Of a DNA stretch of 18,600 bases, positions 8,359 to 16,406 are shown piece after piece. A model generated the notes under the pieces. The model did no database searches. It worked only from the letters and a program-made list of their open reading frames with translations, and was not told the DNA's origin. Where the stretch lies: assembly GCA_902459845.2 (NCBI GenBank), contig CABPSV020000073.1:15625-34224 (forward strand). The letters run 5' to 3'. This DNA comes from Hepatocystis sp. ex Piliocolobus tephrosceles. Taxonomy: Eukaryota > Apicomplexa > Aconoidasida > Haemosporida > Plasmodiidae. Positions within the stretch are counted from its first letter, which is position 1, and each line of letters begins with the position of its first letter. A program made the translations under genes and the position numbers.

Positions 8359-10332
8359 ATGTATAATGGTATTGGATTAAAAACACCCAGAGGGTCAGGT
8401 ACCAATGGGTTTATTCAAACAAATTTAGCAAACGTTAGAAATGCTAAAAATGTTTATAGAGATTACGAACGATTTCAAAATAAAGTAAATATGAGCAATG
8501 TTATAGTAGACAAAAAGTATACATGTGATTTTTCTATTATAGAACATACAGAAAAAAGACAAATAGAATTAGACGTTTTATTATTTGAAGAAAGATTGAA
8601 AAATGAAAAAAAAGAAAATATAGAAGAACTGGTAAATAATTATAGAAATAAATTATATGAAGAATATGAAGAGAAAAAAAAAAAAAGGCAACAAGAAGAA
8701 CAGTTTGACATTAATAAAAATCGTGATATAGAACCGAATGAAAATACTCACAACCTTAGTGATATAAAAATAAAACAAATGAAAAACTTTAAAAAAATTT
8801 TAAGAATTGAGAAAAAAGATAATAATAATAATGAGAAAAAAGAAATGCAAAATAAAAATATGGGACAGCCAATAAAGCGGAAAGGAGATAGTGACGATAG
8901 CAATGATAGTGATAGTGGTAGTGACAGTAGTAGTGATAGTGGTAGTGACAGTAGTAGTGATAGTGGTAGTGACAGTAGTAGTGATAGTGGTAGTGATAGT
9001 GGTAGCGGTAATGATAGTGATAGTAGTAGTAGTAGTAGTAGTAGATATGGTAGAAGCAGTGATAGTGGTCGTGATAGTGGTCGTGATAGTGGTCGTGATA
9101 GTGGTCGTGATAGTGGTCATGATAGCGGTCGTAATAGTGACAGCGATAGCGATTGTGAGCGCGGAAGAAAAAGAAAAAAAAAAGACAACCATTTGAAAAA
9201 GTATAAAAAGAGAAAGCACATGAGTGATAATGTTTCAAGCCATCGTAAATCGAAATCATCCCAAAGTTATCTATCTGGTTCTAGAAGTGATACACCATCA
9301 CATTCTTCTTTTTCAGACGCAGACGAGTCTAGTCGTTCAGATATATCTAATAAAACAAGCCCAGAGCGTAACAAGAGATATAAACAAAGAAACGAAAATA
9401 AACTCAATAAATATAAAAAAACTATTAACGAAAATAAAAAAAAAAAGAGAAAATCTAATAAAATATATTATAATGAAAATTCTTCTAATAGTTATGACCA
9501 TTTCTCAAACATATCATCTAGTGATAGTAATGTAAGCCTTAGTCACTCAAAAGTAGGCAATAATAAATATGAGAAAAACGGTCGTAATAATTTAAAACAA
9601 AAAAATGAAAATAGAACAAATAGTTTAGATAAACTTATTAATAATATTAAACAGGTTGATGATAGAAACAATGATATCAGTAGGGCTAAAGAGAAAAAAC
9701 AAGTTAACAAAAAAAGTAACTTACGAGAAAAGTACATGTATGAAAAAAAATCTCTTACCACTGATGGAGGTAAAAACATGAAAAAAAAAGAAAAGGAAAG
9801 GGCAAAGGAAAGGGAAAGGGAAAGAGAAAGGGAAAAGGACAGAGAAAGGGCAAGAGAAAGGGAAAATGACAGAGAAAGGGCAAAAAAGATAAATGACGAA
9901 AGCTGCTCCTCATTGTATTCCTCTTCCGAAAGTGCTAAAAGCGTAAATATCTGCCATAAAAAAGCTACGAATCATCATAGAGAGTTTAAAAGAAAAAGAT
10001 CGAGGTCACTAATGAGTAGTAGTAATAGTAATAAAAGCCTTTCAATTGATATAAAAAAAAAGAAAAAAAAAATCGATCACAATACAAAATATTTATTAAC
10101 TTCTAAAACAGAAAATAAAAATAAACATGAAAAAAAATTAAAAAAAAGTACTAACCTTCCAAGTAAAAGCGAAACAATAGGAATAATAAATGATATAAAG
10201 AAGTATTACAGACAAAAGGAAAAAAATAAAAAAAACTCATCAAACGAGAGGAGCATATCCAATGAAAAGTCATTAAGTTCTGTGCATAACAAAAAAAATA
10301 ACCATTCAAGTAATGACAAAAATAAAAAATAA
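8359..10332 (+). CDS. CWC21: Pre-mRNA-splicing factor CWC21/SRRM2-type
   Basis: 657 residues, one exon. The N-terminus [20 protein letters not shown] is the family signature (human SRRM2 begins [20 protein letters not shown]). It is followed by a charged helical cwf21 domain at about 58-110 ([21 protein letters not shown], then [10 protein letters not shown]). In yeast and human this N-terminus lies in the catalytic spliceosome near the 5' exon and PRP8/U5. The remainder is disordered: D-S-G-S-D repeats (about 177-228), R-D-S-G repeats (236-256), Lys-rich blocks with Ser-Arg/Lys-Ser stretches, and an E-R/K-E-R repeat (475-510). The tail is longer than in yeast Cwc21 (135 residues) and resembles the SR-type tail of SRRM2. 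It is divergent from the methyltransferase gene. The start is certain because the conserved motif begins at Met1. Confidence 0.95.
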   Translation: [657 protein letters not shown]

Positions 10333-10895
10333 AAAAATTATATGAACGAAGAAGTTAGTAACCTAGTGATGTGTTATAACCGTTCGAGTAGATCAACTAA
10401 CATATGGACAATGACAGTAATATGATAAAGACGTAAAGGTAAAAAAAAAAAAATAAATAAATTTTATTTGTATATAACATATATATATATATATATGTGC
10501 ATATGTGTGTTTTTTTTTTTTTTTTTTAGCTAGTCACAGCTAATTCCGTTTGTAGCCTTTTTTTTTTTTTACGGCTTATTTTTTTTTTGTTGTTCTTGTA
10601 TCATTTTTTTTTTTATTTATTTATTTATTTTTTTTTTTGTTATTTTTTATAATTGTAACGAATTATTAAAAACTAAACAATAAACATTTTTATTTAAGTT
10701 ATTAAAAATAAAAAAATTATCAGTACTAACCGTGTTATATACACTTATTCATATGTAACATGATTAACTCCGATGTATTTATAAATTAATTAAACACAAA
10801 AAAAAAAAAAAAAAAAAAAACAGAGCTGTATAAAAGTATTTAGCAAGAGTGCGCACATACAAAACATATGTAAGCATTTCAAAACGTGATTGTTC
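10333..10895. other. Convergent intergenic region between CWC21 and TraB-like genes
   Basis: Both genes end into this gap, so it holds two 3' UTRs. I see poly-T runs (10511-10527, 10559-10571), a 21-base poly-A run near 10799-10820, an (AT)n run at 10482-10496 and no coding frame. Confidence 0.65.
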
Positions 10896-12308
10896 CTAAT
10901 CTCTGCTTTTATTTTTAAACCATTGTAATAAACCTCCCATTAAACTTACTGCCTCGAGATCCTTATTTTCTTTATTCGAATTTGTTAAAACATATTTATT
11001 GTTTTTTTCAAAATCGATATCATTATTATTACTACTACTACTATTATCATTTAAATTGATTAGTTCTGAATCCTTAAAAATAATATCTCCTCCTACTGTT
11101 ATAACTTTTCCTTTTGTAAAATATTCAAACCAAAGGTTATACAAAAATTTTACTAAAAAGGTAACTAACCAAGCCACAGGGGCAATTATATATAAGAATA
11201 AAGATAGTACGAACTTATATGCATGTTTTTTTTCCAATAAATATAATTGATTATAAAAAGGGCTAACATTAGACCATAAATGAAAATTTTGTTTCATATA
11301 GTCATAAAAATAATCTACACATATACTATCACAAATAACAAGTATATTTATATCATTTTTTTCGGATGGTATAACATAATCTGCATATATTTCTGCCTTT
11401 TTGATTTTATTGCGCGTAGCATTTATTTGATCATATGTAGTTTCGTTGAAAAAGGATAATATTTTTTGTTTTATTCGGTTCGTGTTTTTGTTTGTGTGTG
11501 CATCTTTGCTTATATACCCATCATTATTGTTCATGTCAGAACTTGGTACATAATATTTCGATTGGATTGTTTTAAGTAAAGTTGCATGAATATTATAAAT
11601 TAAATACATAGCATTTTCCACTACCAATGCATGATAAAAATTTGTAGATTTGTTTTGTAATTTATATTGGCTTGCTTCTTTATTCACATTTTTTTCAGCT
11701 ATATTACTTTTTTCACTTGATCTGCTTTTTTCAGTTATATTACTTTTATCATTTGATCTACTTTTATCATTTGATCTACTTTTATCATTTGATTCACTGT
11801 TATCACTATTAATAATAAAATAATAAACTAACGATAATATTTCTCGAGGTCTACTAAATATAGCCGAACCTATACTAGCCAACTCAGTTAATCGATCTCT
11901 ACCTAAACAAAAGTGAGGGATATTTAAAAGAAGACATTGTTGTATTAATGAAATATATTGGCCATTTACTTTCTTTAGATTTGAGTGAATAGAACGTATT
12001 GTTTTTTTTTTAATCAGTTCAGCTCTATTAAATGTTTTTAATATTTTATCATAATCTATATACCCTATACCAAATATAATAAAATCATATTTATTTTTTG
12101 TTATGTCTCTAATTATGTTCATATTTTTTAATTCTATTTTTTCCATATTATTTTTAGTACATGGTACTACATCACCAATGTTCAAACATATGTTTTTATT
12201 ATTCCATTTTATTTTCAACTTTTTGTAATTTATTACATCGTTACCACTCCAATTCACATTTCCGACTGTGTTCTGTTTGTATTTGGATATGGATCTTCTC
12301 AGCAGCAT
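10896..12308 (-). CDS. Divergent TraB-family (TRABD-like) membrane protein
   Basis: 470 residues, one exon. Compared by eye with human TRABD, segments fall in family order: NIGDVVPC (43-50) where TraB has the VGTAHxS strand; KYDFIIFGIGYIDYDKIL (73-90) where TRABD has PDVVVVELCQYRVSML; IPHFCLGRDRLTELASIGSAI (130-150) at the LGDRPIPVTFKRAI segment; YHALVVENAMYLIYNI (225-240) at the HRTIVSERDVYLTYML segment; NILVICDSIC (321-330) where TraB has a GxGH motif; then a C-terminal hydrophobic span (366-391). The GTAH histidine, the ELC glutamate and the GxGH histidine are all absent, so enzyme activity is doubtful. The first 20 residues (MLLRRSISKYKQNTVGN...) are basic and acid-free, like a mitochondrial presequence; some plant TraB proteins lie in the mitochondrial outer membrane. 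A Ser-Asn-Asp-Lys repeat interrupts residues 168-206. The family call is tentative. Confidence 0.5.
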   Translation of the reverse strand: MLLRRSISKYKQNTVGNVNWSGNDVINYKKLKIKWNNKNICLNIGDVVPCTKNNMEKIELKNMNIIRDITKNKYDFIIFGIGYIDYDKILKTFNRAELIKKKTIRSIHSNLKKVNGQYISLIQQCLLLNIPHFCLGRDRLTELASIGSAIFSRPREILSLVYYFIINSDNSESNDKSRSNDKSRSNDKSNITEKSRSSEKSNIAEKNVNKEASQYKLQNKSTNFYHALVVENAMYLIYNIHATLLKTIQSKYYVPSSDMNNNDGYISKDAHTNKNTNRIKQKILSFFNETTYDQINATRNKIKKAEIYADYVIPSEKNDINILVICDSICVDYFYDYMKQNFHLWSNVSPFYNQLYLLEKKHAYKFVLSLFLYIIAPVAWLVTFLVKFLYNLWFEYFTKGKVITVGGDIIFKDSELINLNDNSSSSNNNDIDFEKNNKYVLTNSNKENKDLEAVSLMGGLLQWFKNKSRD

Positions 12309-12325
12309 CTTGTTGGAACATCGCC

Positions 12326-12517
12326 TACGATTATCTCTTACTACGATTATCTCTTACTACGATTATCTCTTACTACGATTATCCCTTACTACGATTATCC
12401 CTTACTACGATTATCCTTTACTACGATTATCCTTTACTACGATTATCCTTTACTACGATTATCCTTTACTACGATTATCCTTTACTACGATTATCCCTTA
12501 CTACGATTATCTTTTTA
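12326..12517. repeat. 16-bp minisatellite, 12 copies, at the TraB-like 5' end
   Basis: TACGATTATCYCTTAC-type units start every 16 bp from 12326 to 12502; a decayed thirteenth copy follows at 12519. Only the two bases after TATC vary (TC, CC, CT). The array begins 18 bp upstream of the TraB-like start codon, so the 5' UTR probably transcribes it as GATAATCGTAGTAAGN repeats. Confidence 0.92.
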
Positions 12518-13095
12518 TTACGCCTATCCTATCGTTCACTATGCTTATCCCTTTTTTTTTTTTTTTTTTTTTTAACACAATATTTTTCTTTTTTTGCTTT
12601 AAAATTTGCTATTTCGTTATTATGCTGTGACAATGCATTTTATTTTATTTATTTTTTTAATGTAAATTTTTTTTACTTTTTTATTCCCCTCCAAATATGT
12701 TCTGTGTTCACCGATTTGTGCCACCTATATGATGTATTATTATACATATATATATATTTTATATTTTTTTTCTTCGTGAGAGGGCGGGTTTAATGTTACC
12801 AGTTGAATCGACAGAATATATTATTTTATGAGAATGATTTAATTAACATATTATATTTACTTTGTATAAATAATTTTTTTTTTTTTTTTCTTTTTTTTTT
12901 TACATTTATTTTGAAGGCACATATATATATATACACGTTTTTTTGTGATTGTACAATAAGTTACATATCTACATGAACGTGAATAATTATTTAAATTATC
13001 TAAGTAAGCAAAATAAATGTTTTAGGTTGGAAATGTGAGGAGAAAAATATTGCTAGTGTTTCTCCCGAACTCAAAAAAAAAAAATAAAAAAAAAA

Positions 13096-13230
13096 CAAAA
13101 CAAACAAAACAAAAAAAACAAAACAAACAAAACAAAAAAAACAAAACAAACAAAACAAAAAAAACAAAACAAAAAAAACAAAACAAACAAAACAAAAAAA
13201 ACAAAACAAACAAAACAAAAAAAACAAAAC
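13096..13230. repeat. A/C-only minisatellite, 23-bp period
   Basis: The plus strand contains only A and C here. C residues are spaced 5-4-5-9 repeatedly (from 13096), giving a 23-bp unit, with one shortened 14-bp unit near 13165-13179. The open frame through it encodes only Lys/Asn/Thr/Gln and is not considered a gene. Confidence 0.88.
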
Positions 13231-13477
13231 ATACAAAAAAAACGAACAACAACAACGACGGTGAAGATGACCCATGTGATTACTTCAACGCGTAGCAAAT
13301 TTTTAATACATAATTGTATTAATTTTTATGCAAAAAATGTAAATATAATCGAGTGAAATATACAAAATCACGCGTTGTGATACGAGTTTATTTTATTTTT
13401 TATTTTTTTTGTGTTTATGTTATAAGAAAAAAATAGTACTACAACGCAGAAAATAATATTAAAAAACTGATTAATAG

Positions 13478-13578
13478 TATATGTATGAGTGATAATATAT
13501 GTATAAATGATAGTATATGTATGAGTGATAATATATGTATAAATGATAGTATATGTATGAATGATAATATATGTATAT
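13478..13578. repeat. 18-bp minisatellite, about 5.5 copies of two alternating units
   Basis: TATATGTATGAGTGATAA alternates with TATATGTATAAATGATAG, starting at 13478, 13496, 13514, 13532 and 13550. This makes a 36-bp higher-order repeat that ends about 115 bp before the thiolase start. Confidence 0.88.
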
Positions 13579-13692
13579 ACTTAGTACATGCATGCTCACA
13601 TAATTGTACCTATGATGGAATAGAACTAACTTTTATTACTTATTTGAAAGTTATATCTATTTAATAAAAAGTTTACAAAAACAGATGAACAC

Positions 13693-13978
13693 ATGTTAAT
13701 AAGTAATACAAAAAAAGTTTTTATTGTGGGTTACGCTAGAACGCCCATAGGTGCCTTATGTGGTAGTCTTTCTCAAATACCAGCTCATAAATTAGGTTTA
13801 ATAAAATATAATAAAAATATAGCATGATATATAGTTGCGTGTAGTATAATTTGCAGTATACTTGAGAAAAAATTGGCCCAACAATCATCCATTCATTTAA
13901 ACATTTTTACCTACACACGCATATATAATACATATAGAAATTACTTTTTGTTTTTTTCTTTTTTTTTTCTTTTTTTTT

Positions 13979-14029
<51 letters not shown>

Positions 14030-15474
14030 TATTTAGCTGCAACCGCCATATTAAAAGCCATAGAAAGAAGCCAAGTTGAAAAAGAATGTATTGACTGCGT
14101 AATTTTAGGCCAATCATTTTCAAGTGGTTGTGGTCCTTTACCACTTCAAAAAGTACTTGTATCTACAGGTACGTTTTAGTACAACTTTTTACATGTTCAT
14201 AATATAGGTGGCAAGTGATAAGTAATACATGATAAGTGAATAAAAAAAAATGTTACTTCATATGTGTATCTTTGAGGTATACGTTTATAAACAGTTTAAA
14301 AAAAAGGCGTATCATACCAAAATGGGCCATCAAATCAATATATATACCTTAGTTTGCATGATTTAAAATACAATTAATATAATATTATTCCTCCTCCCCT
14401 TCCCTCCGTTTTTGCATACAACAACTCCTATGTACCTTTTCTTCTTCTTCTTCATTTTCTTCTTCTTCTTTTTTTTTTTTTTTTTTTTTTAATCTAGGAA
14501 TTAACATAAATGCAAAGACGTACTCTTTAAATAATCTATGTTGTAGTGGTATCGATTCTGTCACGTTAGGAACAGATTTAATCAGATCAGGTGATAAAGA
14601 TGTTTGTATAGTAGGAGGAATAGAATCTATGTCACAAAGTTCCTTTTTTCTTAAAAAGTTAAGAACAGAAAATTATAGTATTGGAAATAATATATTAAAT
14701 GATAGTATAATTAGTGATGGTTATAATTATATATCAAATAATAAAGAGTTGATAAAAAATAATAATTTAGATTTATTTTGTAAAAAATATAAAATACCTA
14801 GAGTAGATTTGGATAGTTATGTTATTCAATCATTTAAAAGAACAGCAGATGCTTATAATAAAAATTTGATACAACAAGAAATTTTTCCATTAATTATTAA
14901 TAAAAAAAAACAAACAAAGAAACAATCAAACTTAGATTCAAACAAAATTATAATAGAAAAAGATGAATTATTTGAAAAAATAAATATAGATAATATATGT
15001 AATTTAAGTAGTGATTCCATAATTACAAATTATAATATATCACCATTTGGTGATGGTGCATGTATAATTATATTAATGAGTGAAAATAAAATGAACGAAC
15101 TGAATGTAAATCCAATAGCTGAAATAATAGCACACGAAAATGCTTCTGTTTATCCAGAAGATGCACCTTTAAGTACATCTTATGCAATAATGAAAGTTTT
15201 AAAAAAAATTAATAAATCATCAGTAGACTATTATGAAATTAATGAAACAACAGCATTAGATGTTGTATTTAATGTTAATAATTTGAGTTTGGATATTACT
15301 AATGTTAATCTTAATGGGGGATCTTTGGCTATAGGACATCCGACTGCTGTGTCAGGTGCAAGGATTATTACTTCTTTAATAAGTGTATTAAAAAATTATG
15401 ACATGAACTTTGGTTGTGCTGCTATTAATAGTTATTTGGGTTCGTCCACATCTATAGTTGTAGAGAATGTTTAA
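13693..15474 (+). CDS. ACAT: Acetyl-CoA acetyltransferase-like thiolase, 3 exons, second catalytic Cys replaced
   Basis: Exons are 13693-13795, 14037-14168 and 14498-15474 (phases 1 and 1), giving 403 residues, the normal thiolase length. Biosynthetic thiolases condense two acetyl-CoA to acetoacetyl-CoA. Visible motifs: N-terminal VGYARTPIGALCGSL; LGQSFSSGCG; NNLCCSGIDS with Cys93 at the nucleophile position (family NxxCxSG); VGGIESMS (117-124); GDGA (263-266); YEINETTAL with Asn327 in place of NEAFA; NLNGGSLAIGHPTAVSGAR with His359. The C-terminal CxGGG block reads INSYLGSST, putting Asn389 where the second catalytic Cys (Cys378 in the Zoogloea enzyme) belongs. Nucleophile and His remain, so thiol transfer might persist, but normal condensation is doubtful. 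There is no targeting leader, so it is probably cytosolic. Exon 1 starts at the ATG before NTKKVFIVG; an upstream four-codon ORF overlaps it. It is convergent with the Arf-like gene. Confidence 0.85.
13796..14036 (+). other. Intron 1 of the thiolase gene
   Basis: The exon ends ...CAT AAA TTA G and the donor is an unusual GTTTAA. The acceptor ATTTAG follows a T tract of about 47 bases (13982-14028). Joining gives HKLAATAILKAIERS, matching the thiolase spacing without gap or insertion. Read-through would hit TGA within 11 codons. Confidence 0.8.
14169..14497 (+). other. Intron 2 of the thiolase gene
   Basis: Donor GTACGT, acceptor AATCTAG after a TTC/CTT repeat and a poly-T run (about 14435-14490). 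Joining gives LVSTG-ININ, the family's conserved link to the nucleophile region. Confidence 0.88.
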
Positions 15475-15490
15475 TTTGGTGCAACATGAG

Positions 15491-15760
15491 GGATGTTGAC
15501 CGATACTGACTGATACTGACCGATGTTGACCGATACTGACCGATGTTGACCGATACTGACTGATATTGACCGATGTTGACCGATACTGACCGATGTTGAC
15601 CGATACTGACCGATGTTGACCGATACTGACCGATGTTGACCGATACTGACCGATACTGACCGATACTGACCGATACTGACCGATACTGACCGATACTGAC
15701 CGATACTGACCGATACTGACCGATACTGACCGATACTGACCGATACTGACCGATACTGAT
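15491..15760. repeat. 10-bp minisatellite, 27 uninterrupted copies
   Basis: Unit CGATACTGAC repeats in exact 10-bp register from 15491 to 15760. Copies up to about 15640 mostly alternate CGATGTTGAC with CGATACTGAC (a 20-bp higher-order unit); copies from 15641 on are uniform. The unit is half G+C, far above its surroundings. The array begins 17 bp after the thiolase stop codon, so it probably lies in the 3' UTR. The minus-strand open frame through it (S-V-S-I-G-Q-Y-R) is a by-product. Confidence 0.95.
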
Positions 15761-15821
15761 TAACAATACATTCTCATTATCTGATTTCGTGTCTTTTTTG
15801 TTTTTTCAGTTAGTGCGTACT

Positions 15822-15859
<38 letters not shown>

Positions 15860-16156
15860 TATTTTTAAATAGCTGAGTTGGGCCCTCTTTGCGTTTCTAT
15901 ATAAATAATACATTATAATATAGTATAATATAGTATAATATATAAATACGACTTTTTTTAATATTGTTAAGCTATGGTTATATTTTTATATGCGTTTAAG
16001 ACGTAAACAAAAGTAAACACACAAAAAACGTGCACACATGGACACATGATAAAACAAATATAGTACATGCAAAAATCTGGGTGTAGCAAAATCAAAAAAA
16101 AACATAGTACCCAGTTGATACAAAAAATGGATACACGCGGATATCGATATTAAAAA

Positions 16157-16225
16157 CAAAACCATTTAAACAAAACCATTTAAACAGAATAGTTTAAACA
16201 GAATAGTTTAAATAAAATAGTTTAA
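16157..16225. repeat. 14-bp minisatellite, 5 copies in two subtypes
   Basis: CAAAACCATTTAAA (two copies) is followed in register by CAGAATAGTTTAAA-type units (three copies), starting at 16157, 16171, 16185, 16199 and 16213. Confidence 0.88.
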
Positions 16226-16327
16226 TGTCGTATAAAATTTATACAAAAAAACAATACATAAATACGTATAATAAAATGCTCTTTCATTGTTTAAAAAAGG
16301 GCAACAAAAAAAAAGCTATCATATTAT

Positions 16328-16328
<1 letters not shown>

Positions 16329-16376
<48 letters not shown>

Positions 16377-16382
16377 GTATGT
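16329..16382. repeat. 14-bp TATATATGTATGTA repeat
   Basis: About four copies of an alternating TATATATGTATG motif lie directly past the Arf-like stop codon, a simple TA/TG microsatellite-like run. Confidence 0.8.
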
Positions 16383-16406
16383 GCGCTCCCTTCCCCATTT
16401 TAAACT

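Larger units (their letters stand above)
12309..13692. promoter_or_regulatory. Divergent intergenic region upstream of TraB-like and thiolase genes
   Basis: The gap separates two start codons and must contain both promoters. It holds a 16-bp array next to the TraB-like start, an A/C-only 23-bp array (13096-13230), an 18-bp array (13478-13578) and poly-T tracts near 12549-12572 and 12871-12900. A four-codon upstream ORF (13685-13699) overlaps the thiolase start, and an out-of-frame ATG (12321) precedes the TraB-like start. No exon is visible. Confidence 0.6.
15761..16406. other. Convergent intergenic region between thiolase and Arf-like genes
   Basis: It contains a T tract (15822-15856), a short (TATAATATAG)n patch near 15911-15945, a five-copy 14-bp array and a TATATATGTATGTA array. 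No coding frame or RNA gene is supported. Confidence 0.65.

Noticed and set aside
8789..9259. Long antisense and alternative-frame ORFs rich in Thr/Ile, His/Tyr or Val/Ile
   Set aside because: Shadows of the AGT/GAT/GGT repeat in the CWC21 coding frame; composition mirrors the codons.
12161..12793. Plus-strand 120-210 residue ORFs with L-R-L-S-L-T-T-I-I repeats
   Set aside because: Translations of the 16-bp minisatellite running into poly-T, antisense to the TraB-like start.
13035..13295. 86-residue Lys/Asn/Thr ORF with a short unique C-terminal end
   Set aside because: It is the translation of an A/C minisatellite; the unique end is only about 15 residues and no homology is recognised.
15491..15760. 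CRISPR-like array
   Set aside because: Units are contiguous 10-mers without unique spacers, in a eukaryotic nuclear context.
15452..15766. 104-residue minus-strand ORF of S-V-S-I-G-Q-Y-R repeats
   Set aside because: Ten-bp units give a 30-bp, stop-free frame by chance; it overlaps the thiolase end and has no non-repeat domain.
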